Shown: piece by piece, positions 34,939 to 51,200 of the stretch
Layout of the letters: the number at the start of each line of letters is the position of its first letter
Numbering within the stretch: the stretch's first letter is position 1
Made by a program: the position numbers and the translations under genes
Assembly (NCBI GenBank): GCA_944548615.1
Contig: CALYMY010000064.1
Span: 159,062-223,061, forward strand
DNA length: 64,000 nucleotides
Direction: 5' to 3'
Source: Micropterix aruncella
Taxonomy: Eukaryota; Arthropoda; Insecta; Lepidoptera; Micropterigidae
The notes under the pieces: generated by a model
Told to the model about the DNA's origin: nothing
What the model saw: the letters and a program-made list of their open reading frames with translations, nothing else
Database searches by the model: none

Positions 34939-36277
34939 TGTGACACGATTGCTGTTTTCCCCGATAAATTCGCATTGCACTTTAAGTAAACAACAATACA
35001 CACACGCATGAGATGCATGCAGCGCCATCTTGATGCAATTCACAAGCCTTGCAAGCTAGGACTGTCAGATACGACATACGACTATCGTAGTATCTACAAG
35101 CGTACAATTGACAACGAATCTATTGTCGGCTAGTCGATTGCCACATTTAAATCTTGTATTCAGTTATGAAAATGGATTTTAGGAAAAAGAATAATTTTAA
35201 TTAAGTCGGTAAAAATAAAGAAAGATCAAATTATAAACCAGGATGCTAGGAAAATTAATACAATAATTTATTTGGGTATTATACAATTTTTAATACACAA
35301 AATCATGATTAACATTGGTAATTAAATTCCGTACGTAAAAACGCGGACACTTAGCCACATTAAATCAGATCCGTTTAACTAGAAATTAAATCTAGTATTT
35401 TATAAAAATACTGTAACAATTATTCAAATTAATAAATAAATGTAAATTAGGCGACCGGAAGCCAAAACGAGTCGAGTAGGGAATCAGTATAGAAGCGGTA
35501 TAATGAGACGGCCATGTTTCCAGCTCTTCTTTTTCGAATTCGCAATTCAGCTGGTGCGGTCGATATTAATTGAGAATCCCGTGGTGCACGTAATTGGATA
35601 AATTAACCCGGTGAGTTTTGAAGCGGTTGTTCAATATTTAGATACAAGATGAATCCTTATCCGTTCGGTTGGGAAGGGATGGATTGAAGAGTGAGCCGAC
35701 TCCCTAGGATTGGGCAAACTGACTCCTCATTTTCCTTCTCTCCCACTTATTGCTCCTGTGTAATTACAGGGATTCTCCTATCGGATTAATCTTCTCCGTT
35801 GGACCATTCTCCCGCCTCGAACCTACCGAATCGCAAGACGGTCGACCGCGGCCAACGTGAACATCATCGCACGTACGAGAGTGCCGCCCGTCGCATGTAC
35901 ATCAGCCGCCGTTTCCCGTGGGAAAGCACGGCGTAGACCGGGAAGAGGAAGAACGGGGTTCGGCCAGCCGAAGAGAAACGCGACTCCGTCAAAGACCGTC
36001 ACACCTACATTCCCGTGTCCCCACGTGCTACAATCCAATAATTGTTTTAAAAATCCAATACTTTGTAAGCCGACCCTGGATAAGGTTCGCACGTCTTTTG
36101 CTCTACTTTCAATGATTCTAGTTTCCACTTTCTTTATATTCTCGTAATGGGGACTAAGATCCCAATAAATCGAATTCTAATAAAAACAAGTGACTTTTAC
36201 TAAGGTGATTCTAGTTTCTACAGGTTACTATAGATTCTATAGGTCACCAAAGGTATCCCCCAACTATCTATGTCACA
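34939..36277 (+). repeat. 3' LTR (1339 bp)
   Basis: Same length and ends as the 5' LTR, and no difference found when the two were compared by eye. LTRs are identical at insertion, so lack of divergence means a young insertion, or later conversion or collapse in assembly. TATA-like box at about 35401-35408 and AATAAA pair at about 35431-35440. Confidence 0.93.
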
Positions 36278-39200
36278 ATACATACACACTTACAGTCTTA
36301 CATACATGCACACTTACCGTCTTACATACATACACACTTACCGTCTTACATACATACACACTTACCGTCTTACATACATACACACTTACCGTCTTACATA
36401 CATACACACTTACCGTCTTACATACATACACACTTACCGTCTTACATACATACACACTTACCGTCTTACATACATACACACTTACCGTCTTACATACATA
36501 CACACTTACCGTCTTACATACATACACACTTACCGTCTTACATACATACACACTTACCGTCTTACATACATACACACTTACCGTCTTACATACATACACA
36601 CTTACCGTCTTACATACATACACACTTACCGTCTTACATACATACACACTTACCGTCTTACATACATACACACTTACCGTCTTACATACATACACACTTA
36701 CCGTCTTACCCTACATACACACTTACCGTCTTACATACATACACACTTACCGTCTTACATACATACACACTTACCGTCTTACATACATACACACTTACCG
36801 TCTTACATACATACACACTTACCGTCTTACATACATACACACTTACCGTCTTACATACATACACACTTACCGTCTTACATACATACACACTTACCGTCTT
36901 ACATACATACACACTTACCGTCTTACATACATACACACTTACCGTCTTACATACATACACACTTACCGTCTTACATACATACACACTTACCGTCTTACAT
37001 ACATACACACTTACCGTCTTACATACATACACACTTACCGTCTTACATACATACACACTTACCGTCTTACATACATACACACTTACCGTCTTACATACAT
37101 ACACACTTACCGTCTTACATACATACACACTTACCGTCTTACATACATACACACTTACCGTCTTACATACATACACACTTACCGTCTTACATACATACAC
37201 ACTTACCGTCTTACATACATACACACTTACCGTCTTACATACATACACACTTACCGTCTTACATACATACACACTTACCGTCTTACATACATACACACTT
37301 ACCGTCTTACATACATACACACTTACCGTCTTACATACATACACACTTACCGTCTTACATACATACACACTTACCGTCTTACATACATACACACTTACCG
37401 TCTTACATACATACACACTTACCGTCTTACATACATACACACTTACCGTCTTACATACATACACACTTACCGTCTTACATACATACACACTTACCGTCTT
37501 ACATACATACACACTTACCGTCTTACATACATACACACTTACCGTCTTACATACATACACACTTACCGTCTTACATACATACACACTTACCGTCTTACAT
37601 ACATACACACTTACCGTCTTACATACATACACACTTACCGTCTTACATACATACACACTTACCGTCTTACATACATACACACTTACCGTCTTACATACAT
37701 ACACACTTACCGTCTTACATACATACACACTTACCGTCTTACATACATACACACTTACCGTCTTACATACATACACACTTACCGTCTTACATACATACAC
37801 ACTTACCGTCTTACATACATACACACTTACCGTCTTACATACATACACACTTACCGTCTTACATACATACACACTTACCGTCTTACATACATACACACTT
37901 ACCGTCTTACATACATACACACTTACCGTCTTACATACATACACACTTACCGTCTTACATACATACACACTTACCGTCTTACATACATACACACTTACCG
38001 TCTTACATACATACACACTTACCGTCTTACATACATACACACTTACCGTCTTACATACATACACACTTACCGTCTTACATACATACACACTTACCGTCTT
38101 ACATACATACACACTTACCGTCTTACATACATACACACTTACCGTCTTACATACATACACACTTACCGTCTTACATACATACACACTTACCGTCTTACAT
38201 ACATACACACTTACCGTCTTACATACATACACACTTACCGTCTTACATACATACACACTTACCGTCTTACATACATACACACTTACCGTCTTACATACAT
38301 ACACACTTACCGTCTTACATACATACACACTTACCGTCTTACATACATACACACTTACCGTCTTACATACATACACACTTACCGTCTTACATACATACAC
38401 ACTTACCGTCTTACATACATACACACTTACCGTCTTACATACATACACACTTACCGTCTTACATACATACACACTTACCGTCTTACATACATACACACTT
38501 ACCGTCTTACATACATACACACTTACCGTCTTACATACATACACACTTACCGTCTTACATACATACACACTTACCGTCTTACATACATACACACTTACCG
38601 TCTTACATACATACACACTTACCGTCTTACATACATACACACTTACCGTCTTACATACATACACACTTACCGTCTTACATACATACACACTTACCGTCTT
38701 ACATACATACACACTTACCGTCTTACATACATACACACTTACCGTCTTACATACATACACACTTACCGTCTTACATACATACACACTTACCGTCTTACAT
38801 ACATACACACTTACCGTCTTACATACATACACACTTACCGTCTTACATACATACACACTTACCGTCTTACATACATACACACTTACCGTCTTACATACAT
38901 ACACACTTACCGTCTTACATACATACACACTTACCGTCTTACATACATACACACTTACCGTCTTACATACATACACACTTACCGTCTTACATACATACAC
39001 ACTTACCGTCTTACATACATACACACTTACCGTCTTACATACATACACACTTACCGTCTTACATACATACACACTTACCGTCTTACATACATACACACTT
39101 ACCGTCTTACATACATACACACTTACCGTCTTACATACATACACACTTACCGTCTTACATACATACACACTTACCGTCTTACATACATACACACTTACCG

Positions 39201-42200
39201 TCTTACATACATACACACTTACCGTCTTACATACATACACACTTACCGTCTTACATACATACACACTTACCGTCTTACATACATACACACTTACCGTCTT
39301 ACATACATACACACTTACCGTCTTACATACATACACACTTACCGTCTTACATACATACACACTTACCGTCTTACATACATACACACTTACCGTCTTACAT
39401 ACATACACACTTACCGTCTTACATACATACACACTTACCGTCTTACATACATACACACTTACCGTCTTACATACATACACACTTACCGTCTTACATACAT
39501 ACACACTTACCGTCTTACATACATACACACTTACCGTCTTACATACATACACACTTACCGTCTTACATACATACACACTTACCGTCTTACATACATACAC
39601 ACTTACCGTCTTACATACATACACACTTACCGTCTTACATACATACACACTTACCGTCTTACATACATACACACTTACCGTCTTACATACATACACACTT
39701 ACCGTCTTACATACATACACACTTACCGTCTTACATACATACACACTTACCGTCTTACATACATACACACTTACCGTCTTACATACATACACACTTACCG
39801 TCTTACATACATACACACTTACCGTCTTACATACATACACACTTACCGTCTTACATACATACACACTTACCGTCTTACATACATACACACTTACCGTCTT
39901 ACATACATACACACTTACCGTCTTACATACATACACACTTACCGTCTTACATACATACACACTTACCGTCTTACATACATACACACTTACCGTCTTACAT
40001 ACATACACACTTACCGTCTTACATACATACACACTTACCGTCTTACATACATACACACTTACCGTCTTACATACATACACACTTACCGTCTTACATACAT
40101 ACACACTTACCGTCTTACATACATACACACTTACCGTCTTACATACATACACACTTACCGTCTTACATACATACACACTTACCGTCTTACATACATACAC
40201 ACTTACCGTCTTACATACATACACACTTACCGTCTTACATACATACACACTTACCGTCTTACATACATACACACTTACCGTCTTACATACATACACACTT
40301 ACCGTCTTACATACATACACACTTACCGTCTTACATACATACACACTTACCGTCTTACATACATACACACTTACCGTCTTACATACATACACACTTACCG
40401 TCTTACATACATACACACTTACCGTCTTACATACATACACACTTACCGTCTTACATACATACACACTTACCGTCTTACATACATACACACTTACCGTCTT
40501 ACATACATACACACTTACCGTCTTACATACATACACACTTACCGTCTTACATACATACACACTTACCGTCTTACATACATACACACTTACCGTCTTACAT
40601 ACATACACACTTACCGTCTTACATACATACACACTTACCGTCTTACATACATACACACTTACCGTCTTACATACATACACACTTACCGTCTTACATACAT
40701 ACACACTTACCGTCTTACATACATACACACTTACCGTCTTACATACATACACACTTACCGTCTTACATACATACACACTTACCGTCTTACATACATACAC
40801 ACTTACCGTCTTACATACATACACACTTACCGTCTTACATACATACACACTTACCGTCTTACATACATACACACTTACCGTCTTACATACATACACACTT
40901 ACCGTCTTACATACATACACACTTACCGTCTTACATACATACACACTTACCGTCTTACATACATACACACTTACCGTCTTACATACATACACACTTACCG
41001 TCTTACATACATACACACTTACCGTCTTACATACATACACACTTACCGTCTTACATACATACACACTTACCGTCTTACATACATACACACTTACCGTCTT
41101 ACATACATACACACTTACCGTCTTACATACATACACACTTACCGTCTTACATACATACACACTTACCGTCTTACATACATACACACTTACCGTCTTACAT
41201 ACATACACACTTACCGTCTTACATACATACACACTTACCGTCTTACATACATACACACTTACCGTCTTACATACATACACACTTACCGTCTTACATACAT
41301 ACACACTTACCGTCTTACATACATACACACTTACCGTCTTACATACATACACACTTACCGTCTTACATACATACACACTTACCGTCTTACATACATACAC
41401 ACTTACCGTCTTACATACATACACACTTACCGTCTTACATACATACACACTTACCGTCTTACATACATACACACTTACCGTCTTACATACATACACACTT
41501 ACCGTCTTACATACATACACACTTACCGTCTTACATACATACACACTTACCGTCTTACATACATACACACTTACCGTCTTACATACATACACACTTACCG
41601 TCTTACATACATACACACTTACCGTCTTACATACATACACACTTACCGTCTTACATACATACACACTTACCGTCTTACATACATACACACTTACCGTCTT
41701 ACATACATACACACTTACCGTCTTACATACATACACACTTACCGTCTTACATACATACACACTTACCGTCTTACATACATACACACTTACCGTCTTACAT
41801 ACATACACACTTACCGTCTTACATACATACACACTTACCGTCTTACATACATACACACTTACCGTCTTACATACATACACACTTACCGTCTTACATACAT
41901 ACACACTTACCGTCTTACATACATACACACTTACCGTCTTACATACATACACACTTACCGTCTTACATACATACACACTTACCGTCTTACATACATACAC
42001 ACTTACCGTCTTACATACATACACACTTACCGTCTTACATACATACACACTTACCGTCTTACATACATACACACTTACCGTCTTACATACATACACACTT
42101 ACCGTCTTACATACATACACACTTACCGTCTTACATACATACACACTTACCGTCTTACATACATACACACTTACCGTCTTACATACATACACACTTACCG

Positions 42201-45200
42201 TCTTACATACATACACACTTACCGTCTTACATACATACACACTTACCGTCTTACATACATACACACTTACCGTCTTACATACATACACACTTACCGTCTT
42301 ACATACATACACACTTACCGTCTTACATACATACACACTTACCGTCTTACATACATACACACTTACCGTCTTACATACATACACACTTACCGTCTTACAT
42401 ACATACACACTTACCGTCTTACATACATACACACTTACCGTCTTACATACATACACACTTACCGTCTTACATACATACACACTTACCGTCTTACATACAT
42501 ACACACTTACCGTCTTACATACATACACACTTACCGTCTTACATACATACACACTTACCGTCTTACATACATACACACTTACCGTCTTACATACATACAC
42601 ACTTACCGTCTTACATACATACACACTTACCGTCTTACATACATACACACTTACCGTCTTACATACATACACACTTACCGTCTTACATACATACACACTT
42701 ACCGTCTTACATACATACACACTTACCGTCTTACATACATACACACTTACCGTCTTACATACATACACACTTACCGTCTTACATACATACACACTTACCG
42801 TCTTACATACATACACACTTACCGTCTTACATACATACACACTTACCGTCTTACATACATACACACTTACCGTCTTACATACATACACACTTACCGTCTT
42901 ACATACATACACACTTACCGTCTTACATACATACACACTTACCGTCTTACATACATACACACTTACCGTCTTACATACATACACACTTACCGTCTTACAT
43001 ACATACACACTTACCGTCTTACATACATACACACTTACCGTCTTACATACATACACACTTACCGTCTTACATACATACACACTTACCGTCTTACATACAT
43101 ACACACTTACCGTCTTACATACATACACACTTACCGTCTTACATACATACACACTTACCGTCTTACATACATACACACTTACCGTCTTACATACATACAC
43201 ACTTACCGTCTTACATACATACACACTTACCGTCTTACATACATACACACTTACCGTCTTACATACATACACACTTACCGTCTTACATACATACACACTT
43301 ACCGTCTTACATACATACACACTTACCGTCTTACATACATACACACTTACCGTCTTACATACATACACACTTACCGTCTTACATACATACACACTTACCG
43401 TCTTACATACATACACACTTACCGTCTTACATACATACACACTTACCGTCTTACATACATACACACTTACCGTCTTACATACATACACACTTACCGTCTT
43501 ACATACATACACACTTACCGTCTTACATACATACACACTTACCGTCTTACATACATACACACTTACCGTCTTACATACATACACACTTACCGTCTTACAT
43601 ACATACACACTTACCGTCTTACATACATACACACTTACCGTCTTACATACATACACACTTACCGTCTTACATACATACACACTTACCGTCTTACATACAT
43701 ACACACTTACCGTCTTACATACATACACACTTACCGTCTTACATACATACACACTTACCGTCTTACATACATACACACTTACCGTCTTACATACATACAC
43801 ACTTACCGTCTTACATACATACACACTTACCGTCTTACATACATACACACTTACCGTCTTACATACATACACACTTACCGTCTTACATACATACACACTT
43901 ACCGTCTTACATACATACACACTTACCGTCTTACATACATACACACTTACCGTCTTACATACATACACACTTACCGTCTTACATACATACACACTTACCG
44001 TCTTACATACATACACACTTACCGTCTTACATACATACACACTTACCGTCTTACATACATACACACTTACCGTCTTACATACATACACACTTACCGTCTT
44101 ACATACATACACACTTACCGTCTTACATACATACACACTTACCGTCTTACATACATACACACTTACCGTCTTACATACATACACACTTACCGTCTTACAT
44201 ACATACACACTTACCGTCTTACATACATACACACTTACCGTCTTACATACATACACACTTACCGTCTTACATACATACACACTTACCGTCTTACATACAT
44301 ACACACTTACCGTCTTACATACATACACACTTACCGTCTTACATACATACACACTTACCGTCTTACATACATACACACTTACCGTCTTACATACATACAC
44401 ACTTACCGTCTTACATACATACACACTTACCGTCTTACATACATACACACTTACCGTCTTACATACATACACACTTACCGTCTTACATACATACACACTT
44501 ACCGTCTTACATACATACACACTTACCGTCTTACATACATACACACTTACCGTCTTACATACATACACACTTACCGTCTTACATACATACACACTTACCG
44601 TCTTACATACATACACACTTACCGTCTTACATACATACACACTTACCGTCTTACATACATACACACTTACCGTCTTACATACATACACACTTACCGTCTT
44701 ACATACATACACACTTACCGTCTTACATACATACACACTTACCGTCTTACATACATACACACTTACCGTCTTACATACATACACACTTACCGTCTTACAT
44801 ACATACACACTTACCGTCTTACATACATACACACTTACCGTCTTACATACATACACACTTACCGTCTTACATACATACACACTTACCGTCTTACATACAT
44901 ACACACTTACCGTCTTACATACATACACACTTACCGTCTTACATACATACACACTTACCGTCTTACATACATACACACTTACCGTCTTACATACATACAC
45001 ACTTACCGTCTTACATACATACACACTTACCGTCTTACATACATACACACTTACCGTCTTACATACATACACACTTACCGTCTTACATACATACACACTT
45101 ACCGTCTTACATACATACACACTTACCGTCTTACATACATACACACTTACCGTCTTACATACATACACACTTACCGTCTTACATACATACACACTTACCG

Positions 45201-48200
45201 TCTTACATACATACACACTTACCGTCTTACATACATACACACTTACCGTCTTACATACATACACACTTACCGTCTTACATACATACACACTTACCGTCTT
45301 ACATACATACACACTTACCGTCTTACATACATACACACTTACCGTCTTACATACATACACACTTACCGTCTTACATACATACACACTTACCGTCTTACAT
45401 ACATACACACTTACCGTCTTACATACATACACACTTACCGTCTTACATACATACACACTTACCGTCTTACATACATACACACTTACCGTCTTACATACAT
45501 ACACACTTACCGTCTTACATACATACACACTTACCGTCTTACATACATACACACTTACCGTCTTACATACATACACACTTACCGTCTTACATACATACAC
45601 ACTTACCGTCTTACATACATACACACTTACCGTCTTACATACATACACACTTACCGTCTTACATACATACACACTTACCGTCTTACATACACATACACAC
45701 TTACCGTCTTACATACATACACACTTACCGTCTTACATACATACACACTTACCGTCTTACATACATACACACTTACCGTCTTACATACATACACACTTAC
45801 CGTCTTACATACATACACACTTACCGTCTTACATACATACACACTTACCGTCTTACATACATACACACTTACCGTCTTACATACATACACACTTACCGTC
45901 TTACATACATACACACTTACCGTCTTACATACATACACACTTACCGTCTTACATACATACACACTTACCGTCTTACATACATACACACTTACCGTCTTAC
46001 ATACATACACACTTACCGTCTTACATACATACACACTTACCGTCTTACATACATACACACTTACCGTCTTACATACATACACACTTACCGTCTTACATAC
46101 ATACACACTTACCGTCTTACATACATACACACTTACCGTCTTACATACATACACACTTACCGTCTTACATACATACACACTTACCGTCTTACATACATAC
46201 ACACTTACCGTCTTACATACATACACACTTACCGTCTTACATACATACACACTTACCGTCTTACATACATACACACTTACCGTCTTACATACATACACAC
46301 TTACCGTCTTACATACATACACACTTACCGTCTTACATACATACACACTTACCGTCTTACATACATACACACTTACCGTCTTACATACATACACACTTAC
46401 CGTCTTACATACATACACACTTACCGTCTTACATACATACACACTTACCGTCTTACATACATACACACTTACCGTCTTACATACATACACACTTACCGTC
46501 TTACATACATACACACTTACCGTCTTACATACATACACACTTACCGTCTTACATACATACACACTTACCGTCTTACATACATACACACTTACCGTCTTAC
46601 ATACATACACACTTACCGTCTTACATACATACACACTTACCGTCTTACATACATACACACTTACCGTCTTACATACATACACACTTACCGTCTTACATAC
46701 ATACACACTTACCGTCTTACATACATACACACTTACCGTCTTACATACATACACACTTACCGTCTTACATACATACACACTTACCGTCTTACATACATAC
46801 ACACTTACCGTCTTACATACATACACACTTACCGTCTTACATACATACACACTTACCGTCTTACATACATACACACTTACCGTCTTACATACATACACAC
46901 TTACCGTCTTACATACATACACACTTACCGTCTTACATACATACACACTTACCGTCTTACATACATACACACTTACCGTCTTACATACATACACACTTAC
47001 CGTCTTACATACATACACACTTACCGTCTTACATACATACACACTTACCGTCTTACATACATACACACTTACCGTCTTACATACATACACACTTACCGTC
47101 TTACATACATACACACTTACCGTCTTACATACATACACACTTACCGTCTTACATACATACACACTTACCGTCTTACATACATACACACTTACCGTCTTAC
47201 ATACATACACACTTACCGTCTTACATACATACACACTTACCGTCTTACATACATACACACTTACCGTCTTACATACATACACACTTACCGTCTTACATAC
47301 ATACACACTTACCGTCTTACATACATACACACTTACCGTCTTACATACATACACACTTACCGTCTTACATACATACACACTTACCGTCTTACATACATAC
47401 ACACTTACCGTCTTACATACATACACACTTACCGTCTTACATACATACACACTTACCGTCTTACATACATACACACTTACCGTCTTACATACATACACAC
47501 TTACCGTCTTACATACATACACACTTACCGTCTTACATACATACACACTTACCGTCTTACATACATACACACTTACCGTCTTACATACATACACACTTAC
47601 CGTCTTACATACATACACACTTACCGTCTTACATACATACACACTTACCGTCTTACATACATACACACTTACCGTCTTACATACATACACACTTACCGTC
47701 TTACATACATACACACTTACCGTCTTACATACATACACACTTACCGTCTTACATACATACACACTTACCGTCTTACATACATACACACTTACCGTCTTAC
47801 ATACATACACACTTACCGTCTTACATACATACACACTTACCGTCTTACATACATACACACTTACCGTCTTACATACATACACACTTACCGTCTTACATAC
47901 ATACACACTTACCGTCTTACATACATACACACTTACCGTCTTACATACATACACACTTACCGTCTTACATACATACACACTTACCGTCTTACATACATAC
48001 ACACTTACCGTCTTACATACATACACACTTACCGTCTTACATACATACACACTTACCGTCTTACATACATACACACTTACCGTCTTACATACATACACAC
48101 TTACCGTCTTACATACATACACACTTACCGTCTTACATACATACACACTTACCGTCTTACATACATACACACTTACCGTCTTACATACATACACACTTAC

Positions 48201-51200
48201 CGTCTTACATACATACACACTTACCGTCTTACATACATACACACTTACCGTCTTACATACATACACACTTACCGTCTTACATACATACACACTTACCGTC
48301 TTACATACATACACACTTACCGTCTTACATACATACACACTTACCGTCTTACATACATACACACTTACCGTCTTACATACATACACACTTACCGTCTTAC
48401 ATACATACACACTTACCGTCTTACATACATACACACTTACCGTCTTACATACATACACACTTACCGTCTTACATACATACACACTTACCGTCTTACATAC
48501 ATACACACTTACCGTCTTACATACATACACACTTACCGTCTTACATACATACACACTTACCGTCTTACATACATACACACTTACCGTCTTACATACATAC
48601 ACACTTACCGTCTTACATACATACACACTTACCGTCTTACATACATACACACTTACCGTCTTACATACATACACACTTACCGTCTTACATACATACACAC
48701 TTACCGTCTTACATACATACACACTTACCGTCTTACATACATACACACTTACCGTCTTACATACATACACACTTACCGTCTTACATACATACACACTTAC
48801 CGTCTTACATACATACACACTTACCGTCTTACATACATACACACTTACCGTCTTACATACATACACACTTACCGTCTTACATACATACACACTTACCGTC
48901 TTACATACATACACACTTACCGTCTTACATACATACACACTTACCGTCTTACATACATACACACTTACCGTCTTACATACATACACACTTACCGTCTTAC
49001 ATACATACACACTTACCGTCTTACATACATACACACTTACCGTCTTACATACATACACACTTCCGTCTTACATACATACACACTTACCGTCTTACATACA
49101 TACACACTTACCGTCTTACATACATACACACTTACCGTCTTACATACATACACACTTACCGTCTTACATACATACACACTTACCGTCTTACATACATACA
49201 CACTTACCGTCTTACATACATACACACTTACCGTCTTACATACATACACACTTACCGTCTTACATACATACACACTTACCGTCTTACATACATACACACT
49301 TACCGTCTTACATACATACACACTTACCGTCTTACATACATACACACTTACCGTCTTACATACATACACACTTACCGTCTTACATACATACACACTTACC
49401 GTCTTACATACATACACACTTACCGTCTTACATACATACACACTTACCGTCTTACATACATACACACTTACCGTCTTACATACATACACACTTACCGTCT
49501 TACATACATACACACTTACCGTCTTACATACATACACACTTACCGTCTTACATACATACACACTTACCGTCTTACATACATACACACTTACCGTCTTACA
49601 TACATACACACTTACCGTCTTACATACATACACACTTACCGTCTTACATACATACACACTTACCGTCTTACATACATACACACTTACCGTCTTACATACA
49701 TACACACTTACCGTCTTACATACATACACACTTACCGTCTTACATACATACACACTTACCGTCTTACATACATACACACTTACCGTCTTACATACATACA
49801 CACTTACCGTCTTACATACATACACACTTACCGTCTTACATACATACACACTTACCGTCTTACATACATACACACTTACCGTCTTACATACATACACACT
49901 TACCGTCTTACATACATACACACTTACCGTCTTACATACATACACACTTACCGTCTTACATACATACACACTTACCGTCTTACATACATACACACTTACC
50001 GTCTTACATACATACACACTTACCGTCTTACATACATACACACTTACCGTCTTACATACATACACACTTACCGTCTTACATACATACACACTTACCGTCT
50101 TACATACATACACACTTACCGTCTTACATACATACACACTTACCGTCTTACATACATACACACTTACCGTCTTACATACATACACACTTACCGTCTTACA
50201 TACATACACACTTACCGTCTTACATACATACACACTTACCGTCTTACATACATACACACTTACCGTCTTACATACATACACACTTACCGTCTTACATACA
50301 TACACACTTACCGTCTTACATACATACACACTTACCGTCTTACATACATACACACTTACCGTCTTACATACATACACACTTACCGTCTTACATACATACA
50401 CACTTACCGTCTTACATACATACACACTTACCGTCTTACATACATACACACTTACCGTCTTACATACATACACACTTACCGTCTTACATACATACACACT
50501 TACCGTCTTACATACATACACACTTACCGTCTTACATACATACACACTTACCGTCTTACATACATACACACTTACCGTCTTACATACATACACACTTACC
50601 GTCTTACATACATACACACTTACCGTCTTACATACATACACACTTACCGTCTTACATACATACACACTTACCGTCTTACATACATACACACTTACCGTCT
50701 TACATACATACACACTTACCGTCTTACATACATACACACTTACCGTCTTACATACATACACACTTACCGTCTTACATACATACACACTTACCGTCTTACA
50801 TACATACACACTTACCGTCTTACATACATACACACTTACCGTCTTACATACATACACACTTACCGTCTTACATACATACACACTTACCGTCTTACATACA
50901 TACACACTTACCGTCTTACATACATACACACTTACCGTCTTACATACATACACACTTACCGTCTTACATACATACACACTTACCGTCTTACATACATACA
51001 CACTTACCGTCTTACATACATACACACTTACCGTCTTACATACATACACACTTACCGTCTTACATACATACACACTTACCGTCTTACATACATACACACT
51101 TACCGTCTTACATACATACACACTTACCGTCTTACATACATACACACTTACCGTCTTACATACATACACACTTACCGTCTTACATACATACACACTTACC

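Larger units (their letters stand above)
27625..36277 (+). mobile_element. complete Ty3/Gypsy LTR retrotransposon (Osvaldo-like)
   Basis: An 8653-bp element flanked by ATAC at 27621-27624 and 36278-36281. The uninterrupted sister array A4 has two ATAC copies at this point, whereas here there are three in total, showing a 4-bp target duplication. LTRs are 1339 bp each and look identical, with 7-bp inverted ends TGTGACA...TGTCACA. In order: 5' LTR, primer site, leader, gag, -1 frameshift, pol (protease, RT, RNase H, integrase), an 882-bp non-coding tail, polypurine tract, 3' LTR. There is no env-like gene. Long LTRs, the TGGCGCCCA primer site and the RT/RNase H sequence suggest the Osvaldo/Ulysses group; that clade call is from memory and moderate. 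Confidence 0.95.

Noticed and set aside
36271..36290. Longer target duplication (ATACATAC) at the retrotransposon
   Set aside because: Comparison with the empty site in A4 shows only one additional ATAC; the second copy belongs to the satellite unit.
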